The notes under the pieces were generated by a model, which saw nothing but the letters and a program-made list of their open reading frames with translations, was not told the origin of the DNA and ran no database searches. A program made the position numbers and the translations under genes. A stretch of DNA of 11,167 nt from an uncultured Prevotella sp. GTDB taxonomy: Bacteria > Bacteroidota > Bacteroidia > Bacteroidales > Bacteroidaceae. The stretch is taken from the NCBI GenBank assembly GCA_900768785.1, contig CAAGEG010000106.1, positions 1 to 11,167 of the forward strand, given 5' to 3'. Each line of letters starts with the position of its first letter. Within the stretch, counting starts at the first letter, position 1. This document shows, piece after piece, positions 1-8,173 of the stretch.

Positions 1-1
1 A

Positions 2-331
2 AAAAACGGGAACAATGTTGCAGTTGCGAGCTCAAGCTATTCTGAAAGTTCAGTCAATACCGGAGGTTCATTAGAAACACAATACAGACAATGGGAAAAC
101 AGAGCCAAAGCCAATTATAATTCACTTACAAATCTTGGTACCCGTAAAAAGAAAAACGGTAAAGATGACGGCGGAACTACAGGTCAAGGTATGAGCTCTT
201 CAAATTATGTCAGCATGCAGAAAGCATTGAGAGAAGCTCAGAAGCAAATGAAAGATATCAGACAGAAAGCCTCAAAGAAAGGAATCAAGATTAACAAGTC
301 TGAATACGAAGATATTGTTGTCAAATACTAA
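2..331 (+). CDS. C-terminal part of an unrecognised protein (5' end outside window)
   Basis: An open frame runs from the window edge (codons starting at position 2) to TAA at 329-331, giving 109 residues with no start of its own, so the true start lies to the left. The visible part begins with a Ser/Asn-rich stretch (NVAVASSSYSESS). A segment with YRQWENRAKANYNSL follows, then a Lys/Gly/Thr-rich linker (about residues 48-63), and finally a charged, probably helical tail (MQKALREAQKQMKDIRQKA) ending in IVVKY. There is no membrane segment or catalytic motif. A strong hairpin starts 12 nt after the stop, which supports this as a real gene end. I do not recognise the family and assign no function. 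The amphipathic tail could mediate protein contacts, but that is only a guess. Confidence 0.7.
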   Translation, partial: KNGNNVAVASSSYSESSVNTGGSLETQYRQWENRAKANYNSLTNLGTRKKKNGKDDGGTTGQGMSSSNYVSMQKALREAQKQMKDIRQKASKKGIKINKSEYEDIVVKY

Positions 332-342
332 TTTGATTATAC

Positions 343-384
343 ATAAGATAATAGCCGTCTTATTATGGGCGGCTATTATCTTAT
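343..384. terminator. Perfect 15-bp inverted repeat between convergent genes, probable bidirectional terminator
   Basis: Positions 343-357 (ATAAGATAATAGCCG) are exactly complementary to 370-384, with a 12-nt loop. The stem closes at its loop end on GCCG/CGGC, and its base is A+T-rich. It begins 12 nt after the stop of the left-edge gene and lies about 90 nt beyond the stop of the minus-strand histidine kinase, so it sits between two converging transcription units. The downstream side on the plus strand is T-rich (ACTTTATTACTATTG) but lacks a clean U-run, so intrinsic termination is likely rather than certain. The remaining bases up to 473 hold nothing else I can support. Confidence 0.7.
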
Positions 385-473
385 CACTTTATTACTATTG
401 TAAATTAATATTACTTGACAAAATCCTATATTTTCAATTAAAGGTTATACACATAGAATGTTTAATAACATAC

Positions 474-1919
474 TTACGCTATCACGAGGGAGAACATAAA
501 TTCAAGTCCCCCACCCTTTACGTTACTGACCGTTATTGTTCCACCATTAATAGTTACTGCATTTTTGACAATGGCAAGTCCCAAACCTGTACCTCCCAAT
601 TTACGTGATCTTCCTTTATCTACGCGATAAAAGCGTTCAAAAAGATGAGGTAAATGTTGTTCATCAACGCCTATACCATCATCAGCAAAAGAGAAGTAAC
701 ACAAGCCATTATCAATATCAAGAAGTCTTATATCAATATTATGCCCTCCGGAATATGCAATTGCATTATCAAGAAGATTTCTGAATATTGACGTCAACAA
801 CGAATAGTTAGCTTTTACAGTAATTCGAGGATGAATATTAACATGAACATTAATAGTTGCTTCTGTAAGACGAGGCGTATAATCATCAATAATTTCATTT
901 ATTAAGTCATTAATGTCCACATCTTCTTTTTCTATCATTTGCGCACCTTCATCCATTCTGGTAATTGTTGCCACGTCACCAAGAAGTTGGCAAAGGCGTT
1001 CGCTATTAGTATAACAATGTGAAAGGAATTCCCGACGTTTCTCTAACGGCAGATCTTCATGCTCCAAAAGGGTTTCGAGACAAGCCTTTATTGAAGCAAC
1101 AGGAGTTTTCAACTCATGGTTAATATTGTTTGTAAGTTGTTTCTTTATTCGTATCTTTTCTTGTTCCTCATGCAAACTGCGTTCATGTTCTTTATGCAAA
1201 TCTTCTGTAGTCTTCTGTAATTTAGAATAAAGACGAATTATGTGATGAGATATTTCGCCCAATTCATCATGAGGGAACGATTCGTCAGGCAATATACGTT
1301 CTCCTTTTTCCGCATCTTTTGCAAAGCTATTAAGTCTTTGTATCGACTGACCTAACTTTCGTGTTGCAAAATAACCCATTAGACTTAAGATTGAGGTTAC
1401 GGCAAGCATAAACCAAAGGAAACCATTGTCAGCTTCAAGTATCTCTTGTAGCGATACAGAATATGGTACGGCTGTTCTAACAATGACATTTCCGTCTTTC
1501 ATTGCAGAATAAAAGTAATTGTTATCGGTACTTGAAGAATGTCTTCTTACTGTATATCCCATACCATACTTTATAGCATCCTTTATTTCCGGTCTTGTTA
1601 AATGATTGGTTTCCGGCAAAGTATCAAGATTGTTGTCATAAATAAGATGACCATCTTTGTCTATTACCGAAATTCTTAAATCTTTACAAGGGACACTATT
1701 TTCAGGAATTACAAGTTCAGGACTGATATTATCAGTCATGGCATCTACAATGCGTTTATTGATAAGCTGCAAACTGCTGTTTAACTTTTCGGCTTTATAT
1801 TGTTTCTCTCTTATATATTGGAATGTTACGAAACAAGCCATTAATACCCATGAAAACACGAGTAAAAGTAAAAAAAGTCTGTGATGATATGACAATTTAT
1901 TCCTCAAAACCATAGCCAT
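474..1919 (-). CDS. Membrane-bound sensor histidine kinase (PhoR/HAMP type)
   Basis: This 481-residue inner-membrane kinase should autophosphorylate on histidine and pass the phosphate to the response regulator encoded just upstream. Membrane segment 1 is at about residues 14-33. A periplasmic sensing region of about 130 residues follows (34-166), with no family I recognise, then membrane segment 2 (about 167-184). After that come a HAMP-like linker and charged coiled coil (185-260), HisKA with the phospho-acceptor H268 in NINHELKTP, and the HATPase domain. The HATPase shows the N box (NLLDNA, N385), G1 (DDGIG, 413-417), F box (FERF, 427-430) and G2 (GGTGLGL, 442-448). All catalytic motifs are intact. 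Its start overlaps the regulator's end by 23 nt, so the two are almost certainly co-transcribed. Met3 (position 1913) is an equally plausible start. The signal sensed is unknown. The domain order resembles PhoR, but nothing nearby shows a phosphate role. Confidence 0.95.
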   Translation of the reverse strand: MAMVLRNKLSYHHRLFLLLLVFSWVLMACFVTFQYIREKQYKAEKLNSSLQLINKRIVDAMTDNISPELVIPENSVPCKDLRISVIDKDGHLIYDNNLDTLPETNHLTRPEIKDAIKYGMGYTVRRHSSSTDNNYFYSAMKDGNVIVRTAVPYSVSLQEILEADNGFLWFMLAVTSILSLMGYFATRKLGQSIQRLNSFAKDAEKGERILPDESFPHDELGEISHHIIRLYSKLQKTTEDLHKEHERSLHEEQEKIRIKKQLTNNINHELKTPVASIKACLETLLEHEDLPLEKRREFLSHCYTNSERLCQLLGDVATITRMDEGAQMIEKEDVDINDLINEIIDDYTPRLTEATINVHVNIHPRITVKANYSLLTSIFRNLLDNAIAYSGGHNIDIRLLDIDNGLCYFSFADDGIGVDEQHLPHLFERFYRVDKGRSRKLGGTGLGLAIVKNAVTINGGTITVSNVKGGGLEFMFSLVIA

Positions 1920-2583
1920 AGCCCAAACGTGTAACTATATGATTACCATATCGCCCTATTTTTTTTCTCAAACGTGTTATGTTTACATCCACTGTTCTAT
2001 CCAAAACAACAACTTCATTTTTCCATACCAATGATAGAATTTCATCACGAGAATAGATTCTTCCAATATTGCTAACCAAAAGTGTAAGTATTTCCAATTC
2101 TTTCTTAGTAGTACTTACTATCTCTCCGTCAACTGTAAGTCGTTTGGACTGTCTGTCTATAACCAATGTTTTATATACAATGGTATCACCATTTGATAGC
2201 GAATCAGTATTTTCAGCTCTTCTAAGAACAGACTTCACGCGAGCAAGAACATTACGAATGCTATATGGCTTTGTTATGTAATCATCACCACCAAGATTAA
2301 GACCGGCAACCATTTCATCTTCAGTACTTTTGGCAGTGCAAAAAATGATTGGTATTGATGCTGTTGCCGGGTTGTTGCGCAACATTCGTGCCATACTAAA
2401 GCCACTTATTTCTCCCATCATTACATCAAGCAATATGAGAGAATAACTTGTTAGATCCAACTGCAAAGCTTGTTCTGCACTATAGGCTACATCAACATCA
2501 TAACCCTCAACTTCCAAATTAAATTTAAGAACTTCACAAAGGGTTTCCTCATCGTCAACAACTAATATGCGTTTTTTATCCAT
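1897..2583 (-). CDS. OmpR/PhoB-family response regulator
   Basis: This is a 228-residue cytoplasmic transcription factor. The receiver domain (about 1-120) has the acidic pair D10/D11, the phospho-acceptor D53 in LLDVMM, T83 and K105 (TKPYS). The C-terminal winged-helix DNA-binding domain (about 133-228) contains the recognition-helix region DRTVDVNITRLRKKIG and ends GYGYGFEE, as is typical of Bacteroidota members. It should be phosphorylated by the kinase encoded by the overlapping downstream gene. The frame stays open up to an ATG at 2634, but I chose 2583. MDKKRILVVDDEE is a normal receiver N-terminus, the 17 extra residues match nothing, and an exact TAnnTTTG promoter element lies at 2603-2610, inside the longer version. 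The leader would then be only about 15 nt. Targets are unknown; autoregulation is plausible. C82, where many relatives have Leu, is a small deviation. Confidence 0.95.
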   Translation of the reverse strand: MDKKRILVVDDEETLCEVLKFNLEVEGYDVDVAYSAEQALQLDLTSYSLILLDVMMGEISGFSMARMLRNNPATASIPIIFCTAKSTEDEMVAGLNLGGDDYITKPYSIRNVLARVKSVLRRAENTDSLSNGDTIVYKTLVIDRQSKRLTVDGEIVSTTKKELEILTLLVSNIGRIYSRDEILSLVWKNEVVVLDRTVDVNITRLRKKIGRYGNHIVTRLGYGYGFEE

Positions 2584-2602
2584 ATTAAATTTCTTGTTTT
2601 TG

Positions 2603-2610
2603 CAAAAATA
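2603..2610 (-). promoter_or_regulatory. Bacteroidota -7 promoter element for the response regulator operon
   Basis: Read on the minus strand, this is TATTTTTG, an exact match to the Bacteroidota sigma-ABfr -7 consensus TAnnTTTG. It lies 19 nt upstream of the ATG at 2583. The best -33 candidate is TTG at 2626-2628 (minus strand); the spacing of 15 nt is shorter than usual, so the -33 element is weak. The position of this element decides the start of the regulator gene. Confidence 0.6.
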
Positions 2611-2643
2611 AGAAATATCTATCAACAATGACATACTGCGGAG

Positions 2644-2665
2644 TGTAATTTAACAGAATTGTAAT
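2644..2665. promoter_or_regulatory. Possible operator: repeated TGTAAT, 16 nt apart
   Basis: TGTAAT occurs at 2644-2649 and again at 2660-2665 in the divergent intergenic region. On the minus strand this is ATTACA twice, lying just upstream of where the -33 region of the regulator promoter should be. OmpR/PhoB-type regulators bind direct repeats in such places, so an autoregulatory site is conceivable. However, the 16-nt period is not the usual 10-11 nt, and the region is so AT-rich that short repeats are expected by chance. Confidence 0.2.
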
Positions 2666-2758
2666 ATATAAGCCACAAAATATTATCAGTTGTATATAAC
2701 ATATAAATCTTTAATATCTTTTAATTATATGGTTAATATCAGAAACGATAAAAAGAGG

Positions 2759-2766
2759 TATTTTTG
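2759..2766 (+). promoter_or_regulatory. Bacteroidota -7 promoter element just before the DUF5686 gene
   Basis: TATTTTTG is an exact match to the consensus TAnnTTTG. It ends only 5 nt before the ATG at 2772, so transcription would start at or within a few bases of the start codon, giving a leaderless or nearly leaderless mRNA. No good TTTG -33 element is seen; GTTA at 2732-2735 is a weak candidate with 23-nt spacing. This is the only TAnnTTTG element seen ahead of the three-gene rightward run. Confidence 0.55.
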
Positions 2767-2771
2767 CACTT

Positions 2772-4805
2772 ATGAACAAATTTGCAAGCCTCTTATTGTT
2801 TTTGTTAATATACACCATGCCATTGAAAGCAGGGACAAGTGTCGCTATGAAAAACGACACGAGCAGATTTGTTTTGCAACGTGTCTTTACATATAAAGAG
2901 CAATTAAATATTAAGGCAGACACCTTGCGTACAGATGCTTATCTGAGATATTCGTTTAATACTGTAAAACGCAATTTGACGCTTATGTCTATACCATCCA
3001 TGTATGTATTATCAAGAGGGAAACGTGGATATTATGGAGAGATATATAATGGCATTACAATAACTAATGGCAATGTTACTGATGTAAAGCAGAGGCTGAA
3101 TGTAGGCACTATTCCACATAAAAAAGAGACCATGTCTGTTATATGGAAATATCTATGTCCTACTATTTATAATGAAACAATATTTGAAACTCAGTCTCTG
3201 TCACCTTTTAACAGCAATAATAGTAAACTTTATAAATATGTAATTACAAACTTAACCGACAACAGAGTTGAAATTGTATTCATGCCTAAGCGTTACAATA
3301 CGCAATTAGTAAGAGGTTCGGCTATTGTTGACAAGACGTCAGGACGTATCATTTCAATGAGAATTAATGGCGAATTTGATATGGTTAGTTTTACCGTATA
3401 TGCCACAATGGGCGAAAATGGTATGTTGTCTTTGATACCTAAGACTTGTGATATTAATACGGTGTTTCATTTCATGGGGAATAAGATAGTAGCAAACTGT
3501 ATGTCAGTATATGATGTAAAGGCTGATAGTATCATACAAAAAGGCATAAATGAAATGTCAATGATACGAGAAATAAGGACCGATTCATTACCTAATGATT
3601 TTAAAACGGCATATGAAGAAAGAGAAAAACATATATTAAAAACAGACTCTATAGAACAGGAGAAAGAAGAAAAAAGATTTGACAGACAGATGTTAAACTT
3701 TTTTGGTGACCATATTATAAGCAGGACAAAGGGATCTTTTGGTCCTGAAGATAAAGGGTCGTTCAGATTGTCTCCTATTTTCAATCCTCTATATCTTAGT
3801 TATAGTGCTCATAAAGGTATTACGTATAAACTGAAATTAAGAGCATTTTATAATTTTACCACCAATAGCGACATATCATTACGCACCAACATTGGTTATT
3901 CGTTTAAACTTAATCAGATCTATGTTAAGGCTCCAATAAGATACACTTATAACAAGAAAAGGGATGGTTTCATTGAAATAGAAATCGGTAATGGTAACAG
4001 AATAACTTCTTCTGCTATAATAGATAAGATAAAGAATGAAGATCCTAATATTATAGATTGGAAAAGTTTAAATCTTGATTATTTCAAGGATTTTTATATT
4101 AGAAATAGATTTAATTATGATTTGAATTCTCATTGGGGAATCCAAACCGGATTTACATATCACATAAGGTCTGCAGTTGATAAGAGTGGGTTTGAAATGA
4201 CAAATCAACCCACAAAATACAGGTCTTTTGCACCTACATTACAGATACAATATCTACCAATAGGTAAAAAAGGTCCACTTATAACAGCCGATTATGAAAG
4301 AGGAATAAAAATAGGCAATTCAACTATGGACTATGAGCGCATGGAGTTTGATTTATCATGGAAGAAGCCATATAATTCGTTGAAAAGTCTTTCTTTAAGA
4401 GCCGGTAGCGGTTTTTATACTTCCAAGAGTAGAAATGCATATTTCTTGGATTATACAAACTTTAAAGAACAAAACATTCCGGGTGGTTGGAATGACGATT
4501 GGTCAGGAGAATTTCAATTGCTGAATAGCAATTGGTATAATGCTTCTAAATATTACGTCAGGACAAACACTACATACGAGTCTCCATTGATGATACTTTC
4601 CAGATTGCCATGGGTTGGTAGATATATGGAAATGGAACGCATATATATTAATGTGTTGTTTGTAAATCATATTAATCCATACGTTGAATATGGTTATGGA
4701 TTTACCAACAGATTCTTCTCCATGGGAATATTTGCAGCCACAAGAAATGAAAAGTTTGATGGCATCGGATGTAGATTTAGCTTTGAAATTTTTAGAGATT
4801 GGTGA
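2772..4805 (+). CDS. DUF5686 family outer-membrane beta-barrel protein
   Basis: A 677-residue secreted protein of the Bacteroidota family DUF5686, whose exact function is not established. Residues 1-20 form a signal peptide (hydrophobic LLLFLLIY core, likely cut after LKA); there is no lipobox cysteine. The start at 2772 is needed to keep this signal. The middle (about 30-270) is beta-rich. A charged helical stretch (279-306, EEREKHILKTDSIEQEKEEK) leads into the conserved segment FRLSPIFNPLYLSY (331-344). From there to the C-terminus alternating polar/aromatic strands predominate, with family-like blocks IEIGNGNR (403-410), LNLDYFKDFYIR (433-444), GWNDDWSGEFQLL (572-584) and YESPLMILSRLPW (602-614). 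The protein ends in aromatic-rich FEIFRDW, as in Omp85-like barrels. Many relatives carry an N-terminal carboxypeptidase-regulatory-like domain before this region; here none is visible, so this is a short form. It lies 26 nt ahead of the AddA-like gene. Confidence 0.85.
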   Translation: MNKFASLLLFLLIYTMPLKAGTSVAMKNDTSRFVLQRVFTYKEQLNIKADTLRTDAYLRYSFNTVKRNLTLMSIPSMYVLSRGKRGYYGEIYNGITITNGNVTDVKQRLNVGTIPHKKETMSVIWKYLCPTIYNETIFETQSLSPFNSNNSKLYKYVITNLTDNRVEIVFMPKRYNTQLVRGSAIVDKTSGRIISMRINGEFDMVSFTVYATMGENGMLSLIPKTCDINTVFHFMGNKIVANCMSVYDVKADSIIQKGINEMSMIREIRTDSLPNDFKTAYEEREKHILKTDSIEQEKEEKRFDRQMLNFFGDHIISRTKGSFGPEDKGSFRLSPIFNPLYLSYSAHKGITYKLKLRAFYNFTTNSDISLRTNIGYSFKLNQIYVKAPIRYTYNKKRDGFIEIEIGNGNRITSSAIIDKIKNEDPNIIDWKSLNLDYFKDFYIRNRFNYDLNSHWGIQTGFTYHIRSAVDKSGFEMTNQPTKYRSFAPTLQIQYLPIGKKGPLITADYERGIKIGNSTMDYERMEFDLSWKKPYNSLKSLSLRAGSGFYTSKSRNAYFLDYTNFKEQNIPGGWNDDWSGEFQLLNSNWYNASKYYVRTNTTYESPLMILSRLPWVGRYMEMERIYINVLFVNHINPYVEYGYGFTNRFFSMGIFAATRNEKFDGIGCRFSFEIFRDW

Positions 4806-4831
4806 TTATAATATAAACCTAATGACTAAAC

Positions 4832-7800
4832 ATGAAAAACAGACCTCTAACAGTATATAAAGCCAGCGCAGGTAGCGGAAAAACATTTACACTTGCTACT
4901 GAATACATAAAGTTGCTAATTGCAAATCCTGCTTGCTTCAAAAATATTCTTGCTGTGACTTTCACCAATAAAGCTACAGAAGAAATGAAGAATCGTATAT
5001 TAAGTCAATTATATGGTATATGGCGCAATTTGCCCGACTCGGAGCCTTATGTTAAAGTTATAACAACAGATCTTGGCATAAGCCGTGAATATGCATCAGA
5101 TAAAGCAGAAGAAGCTTTGAAGTTACTTATTCACAACTATAACTATTTCCGAGTAGAAACAATTGATTCTTTCTTTCAAGCAGTATTGAGAAACCTTGCA
5201 AGAGAGTTAGATCTCACGCCAAATCTAAAAGTTGAACTTAACGATTATGATGTTGAAGAAGAAGCGATAGACAGAATGATAGAGTCGTTAACAACATCAT
5301 CAAAGATATTAAAATGGCTACTTAATTATATCAGTTCAAATATTGAGGATAACAAAAGCTGGAATGTGATTTATCAACTAAAAGATTTTGGTAAGACAAT
5401 ATTCACCGATTTCTATAAAAAAGTATCTGAACGACTAAATGAAATAGTCAATACAGCAGGCTTTTTTGATAAATATAATAAGACTTTAAGGCATTTGGCA
5501 GATGAAGCAAAACAAACCATGACGAATTATGCCGATGAATTTGAAAAAGCACTCAACGAAGCGGGCATGACATCTGACAATCTTTCAGGTAAGCAAAGGG
5601 GTATCTATAGTTATTTCCAAAAACTTAAAAGCAACGATTTCAGCGATTCCAAATGCTTGAACAAAACATTAGAAAAAAGTCTTAGTGATGCAGAAAGTTG
5701 GATACCTAAAACTAATGTAAACAGAGAAGAATTAATCAATGTTGTCATAACCACATTATTACCGATATTAAAAAAGGCAGAAAAAGACAGACAATCGATG
5801 TGGCGTACCTATTGCTCCACTATACAGACCATAAAACATTTGTATAAGCTTAGGTTATTAAGCAGTATTGAAATGAAAGTAAGGGAATTAAACTCGGACG
5901 CAAACAGGTTCTTGCTTAGTGATACACAATATTTGCTCCATGAACTTATTGAAGAGAATGATTCTCCCTTTATTTTTGAGAAAATCGGTTGCCAACTTAA
6001 GCATATCATGATTGATGAATTTCAAGATACAAGTACAGTTCAATGGCAAAATTTTAAAGTGTTACTCAAAGAGTGCATGAGTCATATTGATGATACTGCA
6101 GCCGGATTTAATCAAGGCTTGATATCAAATCTTATTGTCGGCGATGTTAAACAGAGCATATATAGATGGAGAGCAGGTGATTGGAGATTGCTTAATAACA
6201 TTGAATCACAATTACATCCATATAACAATACTATTGATGTAAAGTCTCTTACTACCAATTTCAGATCAAAAGGGAATGTTGTTGAGTTTAACAATCGTTT
6301 TTTTGAACTTGCCGCAAAATACGAATATGAAAATGAAAAAGAACTTTGTGAGACAAAGAGTGCTAAACAAATAATGACGGCATATAACGATGTCGCACAA
6401 AAAACAAAGAAGAGCGAAGACCATGAAGGTCTGGTTAAAGTGTGCCTTTTTGATAGTGAAGACTATGATATTGATATGATGAAGCATATTGAACATAGTA
6501 TAGATGATGTTCTTAACGCAGGCGCAAAGATGGGAGACATCGCAATACTTGTAAGATTTAATCGCCATATACCGGTCATTGCTGAATATTTCATGTCACA
6601 CAGACCTGATCTTATATTGATAAGTGACGAAGCTTTCAGATTAAACAATTCTATAGCAGTAAGGACAATAATAAAAGCATTATCTTTAATCTCTGATGGT
6701 AACAATGTTTTAGCTCGAACTTCATTAGCTGTGAGTTATCAAAAAGACATCTTAGGTCGTAAAAATATACCTGATAGCTATATTATTACAATAAGCAATG
6801 ATACTTCTCTAAGCAACTCTCTATTGCCCGAAGAGTTTATAAACAATATTGATAATTTAGCAACAAAGCCACTACAAGATATGGTAGAAGATATCTTTAA
6901 TGCCTTCAAACTATATAAATTTGACAATGAAAGTGCCTATATTTGTGCGTTTTCCGATTGTATTGCCGATTTTGCAGCAAACAATATTGACAGCATTCCT
7001 GCATTCTTAAAAGAATGGAATGAACGTTTATGCACCAAAACTATACAAAGTGATGGTGTTGATGCTATAAGATTGATAAGCATACATAAGAGTAAAGGAC
7101 TTGAATATGATAATGTGATTATTCCTTTCTGTGATTGGAAGTTGGAAAACAATAGAAATACATTATGGTGTAAACCTACTCAATCTCCTTATGACGAGTT
7201 GCCAATAGTGCCTATTGACTATAGCAAGAAACTTCTTGATACTATCTATGATGATTATTATCGAGAAGAGCATATGCAAAATACCGTAGATAATTTAAAT
7301 TTACTTTATGTAGCATTTACACGAGCTGCAAACAATCTGTTTGTGTTCGGTCGCTCAAATGCAAATCCAAGCTCAAGATCCCAAATTGTTGAAAGATGTT
7401 TGTATGAACTAAAAACCATTTTACCTGATTCAAATTATAATGTTTCAAAAGATGACAGTGAAATAGTCTTTGAGTTCGGAAAAATGTATGTAAATATAAA
7501 AGACAACAATATAAAGCAAGAAACAACTGCTAATGTATTTCTAAAGCCGGAGTTCCCAATAGGATTTAATTATTGTCAAAGAACAAAAGAACCCGTATTC
7601 AGGCAAAGTAACAAAAGTGCCGATTTCATCGCAGGAAACGATTATGAGAACGGCGAAAATGAATACATCAAAATAGGATGTATTTTGCATAAACTATTCT
7701 CTCTTATTAAGACGACAGATGATATAGACAACGTACTAACACAATTTGAATTTGAAGGTATATTATACGAAAACGGATTAACAGCAACTAAACTTAAAGC

Positions 7801-8122
7801 TATGTTAAATGAAAGATTGCGCGATAAACGTGTAGCTTCTTGGTTTAGCAATAAGTGGCAAGTATTCAATGAATGTAGTATATTGTCAATTGAAACAAAA
7901 GACGATAAGGATATTGCAATTGAGCACAGACCTGACAGAGTAATAACAGACGGCAAAGAAACTATTGTTATTGATTTCAAATTTGGGAAAAGAAACGATA
8001 AATACAAACAACAAGTTTCTGAATATATGTCTCTTTTAAATGATATGGGACATAAAAACTTGAAAGGTTTTATATGGTATGTTTACTCTAACAAGATAGA
8101 AGAAGTGAATAATATCATTTAA
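4832..8122 (+). CDS. addA: AddA-like UvrD-family helicase with C-terminal nuclease
   Basis: This 1096-residue protein is predicted to be the motor and nuclease subunit of an AddAB (RexAB)-type enzyme, which unwinds and trims double-strand DNA ends for recombination. The superfamily 1 helicase motifs appear in order: I ASAGSGKT (11-18), Ia TFTNKA (43-48), ETIDSFFQ (109-116), II DEFQDTS (395-401), III GDVKQSIYRWRAGD (437-450), IV TTNFRS (474-479), V SIHKSKGLEYDNVIIP (750-765) and VI LLYVAFTRA (824-832). The C-terminus is a PD-(D/E)XK nuclease of RecB type: H953 in GCILH, D1035 in RPDR, the catalytic pair D1048/K1050 in IDFK, and QVSEY (1061-1065). All key residues are present, so both activities should work. 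It lacks a cysteine cluster, as expected for AddA. The length is slightly below that of Bacillus AddA (about 1200). The gap of 26 nt upstream and the AddB-like gene 51 nt downstream imply one transcript. The symbol is given from architecture, not from a search. Confidence 0.93.
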   Translation: MKNRPLTVYKASAGSGKTFTLATEYIKLLIANPACFKNILAVTFTNKATEEMKNRILSQLYGIWRNLPDSEPYVKVITTDLGISREYASDKAEEALKLLIHNYNYFRVETIDSFFQAVLRNLARELDLTPNLKVELNDYDVEEEAIDRMIESLTTSSKILKWLLNYISSNIEDNKSWNVIYQLKDFGKTIFTDFYKKVSERLNEIVNTAGFFDKYNKTLRHLADEAKQTMTNYADEFEKALNEAGMTSDNLSGKQRGIYSYFQKLKSNDFSDSKCLNKTLEKSLSDAESWIPKTNVNREELINVVITTLLPILKKAEKDRQSMWRTYCSTIQTIKHLYKLRLLSSIEMKVRELNSDANRFLLSDTQYLLHELIEENDSPFIFEKIGCQLKHIMIDEFQDTSTVQWQNFKVLLKECMSHIDDTAAGFNQGLISNLIVGDVKQSIYRWRAGDWRLLNNIESQLHPYNNTIDVKSLTTNFRSKGNVVEFNNRFFELAAKYEYENEKELCETKSAKQIMTAYNDVAQKTKKSEDHEGLVKVCLFDSEDYDIDMMKHIEHSIDDVLNAGAKMGDIAILVRFNRHIPVIAEYFMSHRPDLILISDEAFRLNNSIAVRTIIKALSLISDGNNVLARTSLAVSYQKDILGRKNIPDSYIITISNDTSLSNSLLPEEFINNIDNLATKPLQDMVEDIFNAFKLYKFDNESAYICAFSDCIADFAANNIDSIPAFLKEWNERLCTKTIQSDGVDAIRLISIHKSKGLEYDNVIIPFCDWKLENNRNTLWCKPTQSPYDELPIVPIDYSKKLLDTIYDDYYREEHMQNTVDNLNLLYVAFTRAANNLFVFGRSNANPSSRSQIVERCLYELKTILPDSNYNVSKDDSEIVFEFGKMYVNIKDNNIKQETTANVFLKPEFPIGFNYCQRTKEPVFRQSNKSADFIAGNDYENGENEYIKIGCILHKLFSLIKTTDDIDNVLTQFEFEGILYENGLTATKLKAMLNERLRDKRVASWFSNKWQVFNECSILSIETKDDKDIAIEHRPDRVITDGKETIVIDFKFGKRNDKYKQQVSEYMSLLNDMGHKNLKGFIWYVYSNKIEEVNNII

Positions 8123-8173
8123 TCAATATAAAGAAACGAACAATATACTACAAAAACATAAAGACAAACTGAT

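Noticed and set aside
315..608. Plus-strand 97-codon frame beginning near the end of the left-edge gene
   Set aside because: It runs through the terminator hairpin and into the antisense of the histidine kinase; its hydrophobic first half is a by-product of AT-rich sequence.
1657..1884. Plus-strand frame inside the histidine kinase gene
   Set aside because: Antisense to a confidently assigned kinase, with no start context or recognisable protein.
2690..2923. Short frames on both strands over the start of the DUF5686 gene
   Set aside because: They overlap the signal-peptide coding region and the promoter and have no family resemblance.
4822..4860. Twelve-codon frame with ATG at 4822, overlapping the start of the AddA-like gene
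   Set aside because: A chance ATG in a different frame; the encoded peptide is unremarkable and a leader-peptide role has no support.
8123..8173. Gap between the AddA-like and AddB-like genes as a possible promoter or attenuator
   Set aside because: No TAnnTTTG element, hairpin or repeat is visible; it is plain A-rich spacer.
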